A stretch of DNA of 7,781 nucleotides, taken from Nitriliruptorales bacterium. GTDB lineage: Bacteria > Actinomycetota > Nitriliruptoria > Euzebyales > Egibacteraceae. The notes under the pieces are model-generated. The model was given only the letters and a program-made list of their open reading frames with translations. It was not told the DNA's origin and did not search any database. Of the stretch, positions 1 through 5,270 are shown one piece after another (position 1 is the first letter of the stretch; each line of letters begins with the position of its first letter). Location: positions 1 through 7,781 of the forward strand of contig SKPY01000513.1 in NCBI GenBank assembly GCA_007119305.1, given 5' to 3'. Position numbers and translations under genes: made by a program.

Positions 1-274
1 CGCCGTAGAAGCGCTCGTTGAGCTGCCAGGCCTGCTCCTGCTCGAGGTCGCCCTGGCCCAGCACCTCCAGGACGATGCGGCCCGTCTCGATGGCGCGCCG
101 CAGGGTCGAGGTGTACGCCTTGTCGACGCGGAAGCCCTTCGCTGCGAGGCGCTCACCGCCTTGCTTGGCCTCGGCGATCCCCGCCTCGGACAGCGGCACG
201 TCGACCCAACCGGTGAACAGGTTCTCCGCGTTCCAGGTCGACTGGCCGTGGCGGATGAGGATGAGCTTGCTCAC
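1..274 (-). CDS. gpmA: 2,3-bisphosphoglycerate-dependent phosphoglycerate mutase, N-terminal part (cut by window edge)
   Basis: This is the first 91 codons of a cofactor-dependent phosphoglycerate mutase, the cytoplasmic glycolytic/gluconeogenic enzyme that interconverts 3- and 2-phosphoglycerate through a phosphohistidine. Reading begins VSKLILIRHGQSTWN: the RHG signature places the catalytic histidine near residue 9. It continues with NLFTGWVDVPLSEAG, the hallmark of the GpmA subfamily rather than of generic histidine phosphatases, and then TSTLRRAIETG and LNERFYG, which match the substrate-loop region of the family. The start is a GTG with a purine-rich AGAGG about seven bases upstream; no earlier start fits. 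The gene is divergent from the desaturase, with 143 bp between them. The C-terminal part, with the second catalytic histidine, lies outside the window. The family assignment is secure; the function is inferred from these motifs. Confidence 0.93.
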   Translation of the reverse strand, partial: MSKLILIRHGQSTWNAENLFTGWVDVPLSEAGIAEAKQGGERLAAKGFRVDKAYTSTLRRAIETGRIVLEVLGQGDLEQEQAWQLNERFYG

Positions 275-310
275 GACTGACCTCTCGACGTCCGCTGCAG
301 TGGCGTCTGC

Positions 311-316
311 AGGCTA
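311..316 (-). promoter_or_regulatory. Candidate extended -10 element for gpmA
   Basis: On the minus strand this reads TGC-TAGCCT, an extended -10 (TGn plus TAnnnT). It would give a leader of roughly 30 bases before the gpmA GTG. I see no convincing -35 at the right distance, which is common for extended -10 promoters. The same TGCTAGC core precedes the tetR gene at 4160-4165. Confidence 0.35.
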
Positions 317-349
317 GCAGGACACGCCGCCGGACCCCTGGCGGGCCCG

Positions 350-378
350 TTGACGTTTTGCCTACGCATCCGTAGGTT
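350..378 (+). promoter_or_regulatory. Candidate sigma-70-type promoter of the acyl-ACP desaturase
   Basis: TTGACG at 350-355 and TAGGTT at 373-378 are separated by exactly 17 bases. This is the best -35/-10 pair in the window and would start transcription near 385, leaving a leader of about 33 bases. Two copies of the palindrome TACG-N4-CGTA (363-374 and 378-389) lie in the spacer, the -10 and the start region, so a bound protein would be expected to block polymerase. Confidence 0.6.
363..374. promoter_or_regulatory. Palindromic operator candidate, copy 1 (desaturase promoter)
   Basis: TACG CATC CGTA, with the symmetry extending to CCTACG...CGTAGG at 361-376 (perfect 6-base arms around a 4-base centre). 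It overlaps the spacer and the first bases of the -10 of the desaturase promoter. Its size and symmetry suit a TetR-type dimer. The identity of the binding protein is unknown. Confidence 0.5.
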
Positions 379-389
379 ACGGTGACGTA
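378..389. promoter_or_regulatory. Palindromic operator candidate, copy 2 (desaturase promoter)
   Basis: TACG GTGA CGTA, centred exactly 15 bp after copy 1. The four half-sites start at 363, 371, 378 and 386. The reverse complement reads CTACG-N4-CGTAACC, which is the same extended form as the site before plsC at 5218-5233. It covers the predicted transcription start of the desaturase gene. Confidence 0.5.
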
Positions 390-417
390 GCTGTAGCCCC
401 CTAGCGAAAGGACCGTT

Positions 418-1356
418 GTGCCGCGGTTGAACGACCACGCGTTGCTGACCGAGCTCGAACCCAAGGCGGAGGAGTACCTGGAGCGGCATCTGACCATGGC
501 CAAGCCGTGGTACCCCCACGAGTACGTGCCCTACAGCCAGGGCCGCTCGTACGGGGACTGGTTCGACGACGCCGAACCCTGGACGCCCGATCACTCCCGG
601 CTCGAGGGTGTGGCGCGCACCGCGTTCGAGGTCAACCTGCTCACCGAGGACAACCTGCCGAGCTACCACCGGGTGATCCACGCGATGTTCGCCCACGGCG
701 ACGGGGCGTGGATCAACTGGATCCACCGCTGGACCGCGGAGGAGGGCCGGCACTCCATCGTCCTGCGGGACTACCTGCTCGTGACCCGGGGTGTCGACCC
801 CGTCCAGCTCGAGGACGACCGCATGGGTGTCATGGAACAGGGCTATGAACGGGACAGCAACCCGCTCCGCGGGATGGCCTACGTCGCGTTCCAGGAGCTC
901 GCGACCCGGATCAGCCACCGCAACACCGGCCGCTACTCCCAGGACCCCGTCGCCGACCGCATCATGGCGCGCATCAGCGCCGACGAGAACCTGCACATGG
1001 TCTTCTACCGGGACATGCTCGACGCGGCGCTGCGGGTGGACCCGTCGCGCACGGTGGAGGCGATCGCGGCGGAGGTGGCGGGCTTCGAGATGCCGGGCAC
1101 GCCCATCCGCGACTTCCAGCGCCGCGCGGTGCAGATCGCGAAAGCGGGCATCTACGATCTGCGCGTCCACCACGACGACGTCATCTGGCCCCTGCTGCGC
1201 CACTGGCGGCTGTTCGACATCGAGGGGCTCGACGCCGCCGCCGAGCGGGCGCGCGACGAGCTCGCGGCCTTCCTCGACGGGCTCGAGGCGATGGCCACCC
1301 GCTACGAGGAGAAGCGTGCGCGCCAGCGCGAGCGCGAGGTCGCGCGCACCGGCTGA
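418..1356 (+). CDS. Soluble acyl-ACP desaturase (di-iron, plant-stearoyl-ACP-desaturase-like)
   Basis: The 312-residue product fits the soluble acyl-ACP desaturase family, which uses a di-iron centre, O2 and reduced ferredoxin to insert a cis double bond into an acyl chain carried on acyl carrier protein. By comparison with the castor enzyme (from memory), all six iron ligands are present: Glu77 in LLTEDNLPSYH, Glu109 and His112 in WTAEEGRH, Glu160 in FQELATRISH, and Glu190 and His193 in ADENLH. There are no membrane segments or signal peptide, so it is cytoplasmic, like mycobacterial DesA1/DesA2 and unlike membrane DesA3. The GTG start is supported by GAAAGG at 406-411, six bases upstream. 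The gene looks monocistronic: it has its own promoter with two palindromes and a separate promoter follows it. The C-terminus is rich in Arg/Glu. Substrate chain length and double-bond position cannot be read from the sequence. Confidence 0.93.
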   Translation: MPRLNDHALLTELEPKAEEYLERHLTMAKPWYPHEYVPYSQGRSYGDWFDDAEPWTPDHSRLEGVARTAFEVNLLTEDNLPSYHRVIHAMFAHGDGAWINWIHRWTAEEGRHSIVLRDYLLVTRGVDPVQLEDDRMGVMEQGYERDSNPLRGMAYVAFQELATRISHRNTGRYSQDPVADRIMARISADENLHMVFYRDMLDAALRVDPSRTVEAIAAEVAGFEMPGTPIRDFQRRAVQIAKAGIYDLRVHHDDVIWPLLRHWRLFDIEGLDAAAERARDELAAFLDGLEAMATRYEEKRARQREREVARTG

Positions 1357-1415
1357 GATCGTCACGGGCCGCGGGGGCGGGGTGTCAGCCGAGTCGGGTC
1401 ACCGCCGATGCGCAG

Positions 1416-1421
1416 TACGCT
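1416..1421 (+). promoter_or_regulatory. -10 element (TACGCT) of the HAD gene, implying a leaderless GTG start
   Basis: TACGCT ends seven bases before the GTG at 1429, so transcription would begin at or next to the start codon. It lies inside the longer reading that starts with ATG at 1408, which argues against that upstream start. No strong -35 is visible. Confidence 0.45.
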
Positions 1422-1428
1422 GGCCGGC

Positions 1429-2088
1429 GTGACCGCCCGCCCCCCGTTCGTCCCGGAAGCCGTGGTCTTCGACCTCGACGGCCTGCTGCTGGATTCGGAG
1501 GGCCTGTGGGCTCGCGCCGAGGCCCGGGTCGTGACGGACCTCGGGCACCGCTGGGATCCGGCCATGCAGCGGCTGATGCTCGGCAAGGGCCCCCGGGACG
1601 CCGTCGAGGCCCTTGCCGCCCACCTCGGGATCGATGACCTCGACGACCTCGAACAGCGGCTCGAACAGGCCACGCTCGACAGCTTCGGGGCCGGGGCACC
1701 GCCGCGCCCCGGCGCCCCGCAGCTCGTGCGGGCTCTGGCCGGCTGGCTCCCGCTGGGGGTGGCGACGAACTCCAAGCGTGCGCTCGTCGACCTGACCCTG
1801 GGTGCCTCGGGCCTCGCCCGCCACATCGACGCGGTGGTGACCGTGGACGACGTGCCCGCACCCAAGCCGGCCCCGGACGTGTACGCGACCGCGTGCGCCC
1901 GCCTGCGGGTGGATCCGAGGCGCAGCGTGGCGTTCGAGGACTCGCCGGTCGGGGTCGCCTCGGCCCGCGCCGCCGGGCTCTGGGTGGTGGGTTGCCCGTC
2001 GCTTCCCGGGCAGCGCCTGGATGGCGCCCACGTGGTGATCGACAGCCTGGAGGACGTCGACCCGCGTCAGTTCGCCGCGGCGGCCTGA
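1429..2088 (+). CDS. HAD-superfamily hydrolase, beta-phosphoglucomutase-like subfamily
   Basis: The 219-residue product carries all four haloacid dehalogenase motifs. Motif I is VFDLDGLLLDSE, with nucleophile Asp15 and general acid/base Asp17. Motif II is GVATNSKR, with Thr113/Ser115. Motif III is Lys146 in APKPAPDVY, and motif IV is FEDSPVG with Glu170-Asp171. Between motifs I and II lies a helical cap (about residues 25-95), as in the beta-phosphoglucomutase/phosphatase branch that acts on small phosphorylated metabolites in the cytoplasm. The DGLLLDSE and FEDSPVGVASARAAG wording is typical of this branch, but the substrate cannot be assigned; sugar phosphatase, phosphoglycolate-type phosphatase and mutase all remain possible. 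I prefer the GTG start because a -10 sits seven bases upstream. An ATG at 1408 would add seven residues but has no ribosome site and overlaps that -10. Confidence 0.85.
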   Translation: MTARPPFVPEAVVFDLDGLLLDSEGLWARAEARVVTDLGHRWDPAMQRLMLGKGPRDAVEALAAHLGIDDLDDLEQRLEQATLDSFGAGAPPRPGAPQLVRALAGWLPLGVATNSKRALVDLTLGASGLARHIDAVVTVDDVPAPKPAPDVYATACARLRVDPRRSVAFEDSPVGVASARAAGLWVVGCPSLPGQRLDGAHVVIDSLEDVDPRQFAAAA

Positions 2089-2141
2089 GGGCAGCCCCGG
2101 CACGGCCCTCCCGCCTGCTGTCACGCCAGCGCACCTGCGGC

Positions 2142-2147
2142 TACGGT
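2142..2147 (+). promoter_or_regulatory. Candidate -10 element (TACGGT) of the thiol-redox operon
   Basis: TACGGT in GGCTACGGTGGG would start transcription near 2154, about ten bases before the GTG used for the DsbB-like gene. The following stretch is very G-rich. No clear -35 is seen, so this is tentative. Confidence 0.35.
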
Positions 2148-2164
2148 GGGGGTGCGGGTAGGGC

Positions 2165-2812
2165 GTGCGCGAAGGACGAACGACCCCGCCCCTGCTGCTG
2201 ATGACGCCATTTCTCACCGCACTGTTCGGCCTGCTGACGCTGCTCGTGGGCGTGGCCGTCCTTGCCGGCCTCGGCCTGGCGCTGCTCGTCTGGCGCGGCG
2301 GGACCGCGCCGCCCCTGGTGGCCCGGACCGTCGCGGCGCACGGCCTCGGCGCGGTCGCCGCCGTGAGCGGGGTCGCCACGCTCGGCAGCCTGTACTACTC
2401 GGAGGTCGCCGGGTTCGTGCCGTGTGACCTGTGCTGGTTCCAGCGCATCTTCGCCTACCCGATCGCGGTCCTGGCCACGCTCGCGCTCATCGGCCACGTC
2501 CGGCGCCTGCGGGTCGAGCCGGACAGGCTGCCCGGGCGGCACATCTGGCGGCAGGTCGTGCCGCTGGCCGCGCTCGGCCTGCCGATCGCGGTCTACCATG
2601 TGATCATCCAGCGACTGCCCACGCTCGACGCCGGGATGTGCGACCCGTCGGTGCCGTGCTCGGCGATCTGGGTGCAGCAGTTCGGCTTCATCACCATCCC
2701 GTGGATGGCCGGGACCATGTTCGCGTTCGTGCTCGTCGTGGCGGTCCTCGTCCGACTTGCCGCACGCGCCCCCAGCACCACCAAGACCGAGGAAGGGACG
2801 ACCGCTCCGTGA
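2165..2812 (+). CDS. DsbB/BdbC-like disulfide bond formation membrane protein
   Basis: DsbB-family proteins reoxidise an extracytoplasmic thiol oxidase and pass the electrons to quinone. Key features are PCDLCWFQR (Cys87-x-x-Cys90 followed by the conserved Arg94) and a second cysteine pair, Cys159 and Cys165, in a motif reading MCDPSVPCS, followed by FGFITIPWMAG. This layout matches DsbB/BdbC. Hydrophobic segments lie near residues 14-43, 57-79, 96-112, 131-149 and 176-199. That is one more than the usual four, the extra one being N-terminal. The 215-residue length assumes the GTG at 2165, which has only a G-rich stretch upstream; ATG 2201 would shorten it by 12 residues, keep all segments, and is also possible. 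Its stop codon overlaps the start of the thioredoxin-fold gene, so the two are surely co-transcribed and are probably partners. Confidence 0.85.
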   Translation: MREGRTTPPLLLMTPFLTALFGLLTLLVGVAVLAGLGLALLVWRGGTAPPLVARTVAAHGLGAVAAVSGVATLGSLYYSEVAGFVPCDLCWFQRIFAYPIAVLATLALIGHVRRLRVEPDRLPGRHIWRQVVPLAALGLPIAVYHVIIQRLPTLDAGMCDPSVPCSAIWVQQFGFITIPWMAGTMFAFVLVVAVLVRLAARAPSTTKTEEGTTAP

Positions 2813-3507
2813 ACGCCACGAACACCAAACGCGAACGCAAGAAGGCGCGCCGGGCAGAGCGGCTCGCCGCCGAGCGTGCCGCCGCAAAGCGCCAGCAGAT
2901 GCACCGCCGTGTGCGGCTGGGGCTGCTCGCGCTCCTCGTCGTGGGCGCGGTCGTCGCCGCTGCCCTCTTCATGGTGCGGGGAGCAGACGCCACGCTCGGC
3001 GTGCCGGCCGCGGAGGTCTCCGGTGAGGCGCCGTCGCTGCCGCCACCCCCTGCCGAGCAGGGCGCTGAGGACCCTGCGGTCGGGTCAACGGCACCGCAGG
3101 TCACCGGCTACGACCCCGACGGCGAGCCTGTGCAGATCGGCGGCACCGGCCAGCCCCAGGCGCTCAGCTTCCTCGCGCACTGGTGCCCGCACTGCCAGGA
3201 CGAGGTGCCCGAGGTCGTCGAGTGGGTCGAGGAGGGCAACCTGCCGAGCGGTGTCGATCTCGTCGCGGTCAGCACCCAGCACGATCCCGCCAGGCCCAAC
3301 TGGCCGCCTGACCGCTGGCTGGCCGACGAGGGCTGGCAGGGCCCTGTGCTCGTCGATCACGATCTCACCGCCAGCGAGGCCTACGGGGCCCGGGGCACCC
3401 CGTTCTGGGTCTTCGTCGACGGCGAGGGCACGGTCGTGGCGCGCCACCCTGGCCGCCTGACGATGGCTCAGCTCGCCGACTACGTGGACGCGCTCGAGCC
3501 CGGCTAG
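2809..3507 (+). CDS. Membrane-anchored thioredoxin-fold (TlpA/DsbA-like) thiol oxidoreductase with CPHC active site
   Basis: The product of 232 residues has a very basic N-terminus (residues 1-34, many Arg/Lys/Ala), one membrane segment (about 35-56), a Pro/Ser/Glu-rich linker (about 65-92) and an extracytoplasmic thioredoxin fold. The active site is HWCPHC (Cys126, Cys129) and the cis-proline motif is GTPFW (Pro198), so the redox centre is complete. The overall layout resembles TlpA/ResA-type proteins, but CPHC is the dipeptide of the oxidase DsbA rather than of typical reducing TlpA proteins. Together with the overlapping DsbB-like gene, this suggests an oxidising role in folding secreted proteins. 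The GTG start shares four bases with the dsbB stop (GTGA), with GAGGAAGGG at 2789-2797 upstream. The reading frame stays open back into dsbB to 2431, but that extension has no family support. The stop codon overlaps the convergent tetR stop in a shared CTAG. Confidence 0.88.
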   Translation: MNATNTKRERKKARRAERLAAERAAAKRQQMHRRVRLGLLALLVVGAVVAAALFMVRGADATLGVPAAEVSGEAPSLPPPPAEQGAEDPAVGSTAPQVTGYDPDGEPVQIGGTGQPQALSFLAHWCPHCQDEVPEVVEWVEEGNLPSGVDLVAVSTQHDPARPNWPPDRWLADEGWQGPVLVDHDLTASEAYGARGTPFWVFVDGEGTVVARHPGRLTMAQLADYVDALEPG

Positions 3508-4151
3508 GCCTCGTCGTGCTCGGCGGCGCGAGCCCGCGGGCCGCGCACCGCCCTCGTCGGATCGCGGGGCAGACGCGACAGCCCGACGTAGCACAGCGCG
3601 GTGAGGTGACTGGCCACCACCTCCTTGCGCGGCTGGCGGACGTCGGCCCACCACGCCCCGACGCGCACGACCATGCCCACGAGCGCGTGCGCGTAGATGG
3701 GGGCGAACCGCTCGTCGAGCCCGGATGCGGCGAAGAACCCGCCGAGCACCTCCTCGGCCTTGGTGGCGACATCCGACAGCAGGCCCGCCATCCCGCCCGT
3801 GCCGAAGCCGGTCGGTGAGTCCCGGATCAGCACCCGGAAGCCGTCCGGGTCCTCCTCGATGTAGTCGAGGAAGGCCATCGCGCTCTCGTAGACCTGTTCG
3901 CGCGCCCCGAGTCCGGGGCCGAGCCGGGCGGTGATCATGTCGAGCAGGCGGGTGGTCTCCCGGTCCACGACCACGGCGTACAGGCCCTCCTTGCCCCCGA
4001 AGTGCTCGTAGACGATGGGCTTGGAGACCTTCGCGCGCGCGGCGATCTCCTCGACGCTCGCCGCGTCGTAGCCGAGCTCGGCGAACACCTGCTTGCCGAT
4101 CCCGACCAGCTGGGTTCGTCGTTCGCTCGCGGACATGCGCCGGTCGCTCAT
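3504..4151 (-). CDS. TetR-family transcriptional regulator, FasR-like
   Basis: This 215-residue repressor-type protein has an N-terminal TetR helix-turn-helix (about residues 12-58: QVFAELGYDAASVEEIAARA, then KVSKPIVYEHFGGKEGLY). Its ligand-binding domain includes FLDYIEEDPDGFRVLIRD, LVGMVVRVGAWWAD and a closing GLSRLP. From memory these segments track mycobacterial FasR (Rv3208), which controls the fatty acid synthase operon and senses long-chain acyl-CoA: FasR has GVSKPVLYQHF, FFDFIEHDSQGYRLIF and GLSHVP. The likeness is by eye, so 'FasR-like' is a family guess, not proven orthology. The start is ATG 4151, preceded at eight bases by an extended -10, suggesting a leaderless mRNA; ATG 4136 is the alternative. 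The frame continues upstream into the polymerase gene, which I reject. The tail after residue 195 is Arg/Ala-rich. It is divergent from the polymerase gene with 46 bp between starts. Confidence 0.88.
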   Translation of the reverse strand: MSDRRMSASERRTQLVGIGKQVFAELGYDAASVEEIAARAKVSKPIVYEHFGGKEGLYAVVVDRETTRLLDMITARLGPGLGAREQVYESAMAFLDYIEEDPDGFRVLIRDSPTGFGTGGMAGLLSDVATKAEEVLGGFFAASGLDERFAPIYAHALVGMVVRVGAWWADVRQPRKEVVASHLTALCYVGLSRLPRDPTRAVRGPRARAAEHDEA

Positions 4152-4159
4152 GCCTGCAG

Positions 4160-4165
4160 ACGCTA
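4160..4165 (-). promoter_or_regulatory. Extended -10 element (TGC-TAGCGT) of tetR, implying a leaderless ATG
   Basis: On the minus strand TGCTAGCGT lies with its last base eight bases from the ATG at 4151, so the transcript would begin at about the start codon. No ribosome-binding site is visible in that gap, which supports this reading. The element is flanked by CTGC and GCAG, a weak 4-base inverted repeat that also occurs over the gpmA -10. Confidence 0.45.
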
Positions 4166-4197
4166 GCAGCCGGGACGTGCGATGCTTCTGGGCGAGC

Positions 4198-5190
4198 ATG
4201 GCACGCAGCGAGGAGACCGAGGTCGACGCAGGGGACGGCACCGTGCGGGTGACGAGCCCCGGCAAGGTCATGTTCCCCGAGCAGGGGTGGACGAAGCTCG
4301 ACGTCGTGGAGCACTACCTCGCCTGCGCCGCGGGGGCGCTGCGCGCCGTGTACGGGCGCCCGACCGTGCTGAAGCGCTGGAACGCCGGCGTGGCCGGCGA
4401 GCCGTTCTTCCAGAAGCGCGCGCCGCAGCAGCCGGGGCGCGAGTACGCGCGGGTGGCGTTCCCCAGCGGCCGCACCGCCGACCTGCTCGTGCCCCGGCGC
4501 GTGGCCGACATCGTGTGGATGGCGCAGCTGGGCTGCCTCGACCTCAATCCCTGGCCGGTGCGTGCGGAGCACGTCGACGCCCCCGACGAGCTGCGCATCG
4601 ACCTCGATCCCACCCCCGGCGTGCCGTTCGCCGCCGTGCGTCGCGTCGCTTGGGAGGTCCGCGCCGTGCTCGACGCGCACGGGCTCGTGGGCTGGCCCAA
4701 GACGTCGGGCTCACGCGGGATCCACGTCTACGCACGGATCGCGCCCGAGTGGACGTTCACCGCCGTGCGCCGCGCGGCCCTCGCGCTCGCCCGCGAGGTC
4801 GAGCGCCGGCTGCCCGACGAGGCGACGAGCGCCTGGTGGAAGGAGGAGCGCCACGGGGTGTTCCTCGACTACAACCAGAACGCGCGCGACCGCACCATCG
4901 CGAGCGCCTACTCGGTGCGCCCCACCGGGCTCGTGTCGGCCCCCCTCGCATGGGGCGAGGTCGGCGACTGCGATCCGCGGGATTTCCCCCTCGACCGCTT
5001 CGCTGAGCGCTACGCGGCGGTCGGCGACCTCAGCGCGGGCATCGACCAAGCGGTCGGACGCCTCGACGGGCTGCTCGACCTTGCCCGGCGGGACGAGGCG
5101 GAAGGGCTCGGCGACGCGCCGTGGCCGCCGCACTTCCCGAAGCGCGACGGCGAGCCGACCCGCGCCCAGCCCTCCCGGCGCCGGAGGTGA
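4198..5190 (+). CDS. Stand-alone LigD-type polymerase/primase domain protein (archaeo-eukaryotic primase fold)
   Basis: The 330-residue product is the polymerase module of NHEJ ligase LigD, encoded as a separate protein without ligase or nuclease domains. Such enzymes add ribo- or deoxynucleotides and fill gaps at broken DNA ends. Primase-fold motifs are present: IDLDPTPGVPF with metal-binding Asp135 and Asp137, TSGSRGIHVY (Ser170 to His176), and the third acidic residue Asp224 in FLDYNQNARDRT. The family N-terminus (VTSPGKVMFPEQGWTKLDVVEHY), GEPFFQKRAP and the C-terminal DAPWPPHFPKRDGEP are also clear. Its size fits mycobacterial PolD1/PolD2-type proteins. The ATG at 4198 is chosen because it begins just before the conserved region and avoids overlap with tetR; the frame is open to 4093 but without homology. 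No Shine-Dalgarno sequence is obvious. No ku gene is in the window. Confidence 0.92.
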   Translation: MARSEETEVDAGDGTVRVTSPGKVMFPEQGWTKLDVVEHYLACAAGALRAVYGRPTVLKRWNAGVAGEPFFQKRAPQQPGREYARVAFPSGRTADLLVPRRVADIVWMAQLGCLDLNPWPVRAEHVDAPDELRIDLDPTPGVPFAAVRRVAWEVRAVLDAHGLVGWPKTSGSRGIHVYARIAPEWTFTAVRRAALALAREVERRLPDEATSAWWKEERHGVFLDYNQNARDRTIASAYSVRPTGLVSAPLAWGEVGDCDPRDFPLDRFAERYAAVGDLSAGIDQAVGRLDGLLDLARRDEAEGLGDAPWPPHFPKRDGEPTRAQPSRRRR

Positions 5191-5194
5191 CGTA

Positions 5195-5224
5195 CTGACA
5201 GACAGGAGCGCCATCGGCTACGCT
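5195..5224 (+). promoter_or_regulatory. Candidate promoter of plsC
   Basis: CTGACA (5195-5200) and TACGCT (5219-5224) are spaced by 18 bases, within the 80-bp gap after the polymerase gene. Transcription would begin near 5231, leaving a leader of about 40 bases that ends in GAAAGG (5261-5266) four bases before the ATG. The -10 lies inside the palindrome at 5219-5230. Confidence 0.5.
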
Positions 5225-5230
5225 CGCGTA
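5219..5230. promoter_or_regulatory. Palindromic operator candidate, copy 3 (plsC promoter)
   Basis: TACG CTCG CGTA, the same symmetric 4-4-4 layout as the two sites over the desaturase promoter. The extended form CTACG-N4-CGTAACC at 5218-5233 matches the reverse complement of copy 2 at all 12 non-central positions. It sits directly on the -10 of the plsC promoter. Caution: TACGCT alone is also a plausible -10, so half of the palindrome could be explained by that. Confidence 0.45.
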
Positions 5231-5270
5231 ACCTGGCGCAGTCCGTCATCGGTGTGACCCGAAAGGCCGT

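Noticed and set aside
271..1365. Long minus-strand open frame (364 codons) covering the desaturase gene
   Set aside because: It is the antisense shadow of the desaturase, rich in His/Arg/Val low-information sequence and without any family motif. High G+C makes such frames common.
2089..2164. Possible terminator after the HAD gene
   Set aside because: Only short 4-base GGGC/GCCC pairings are visible, with no stable stem and no T-run.
1399..2379. 326-codon minus-strand frame opposite the HAD gene
   Set aside because: The plus strand carries all four HAD motifs with a proper start. The antisense product has no recognisable domain.
2431..2808. N-terminal extension of the thioredoxin-fold protein into dsbB (possible fusion)
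   Set aside because: The frame is open, but the extension is Arg/Pro/Ala-rich and out of frame with the clear DsbB reading. GTG 2809 with GAGGAAGGG upstream and a GTGA overlap is the natural start.
4093..4197. Longer N-terminus for the LigD-type polymerase
   Set aside because: It would overlap the tetR coding region and has no similarity to the family, whose conserved part begins shortly after ATG 4198.
4152..4271. Longer N-terminus for the TetR protein
   Set aside because: It would overlap the polymerase gene. TetR proteins begin shortly before the first DNA-binding helix, which fits ATG 4151, and a -10 sits just upstream.
3085..4680. 531-codon minus-strand open frame running through the redox gene, tetR and the polymerase gene
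   Set aside because: It is in a different frame from tetR and antisense to two well-identified genes. The translation is Arg/Gly/His-rich without motifs.
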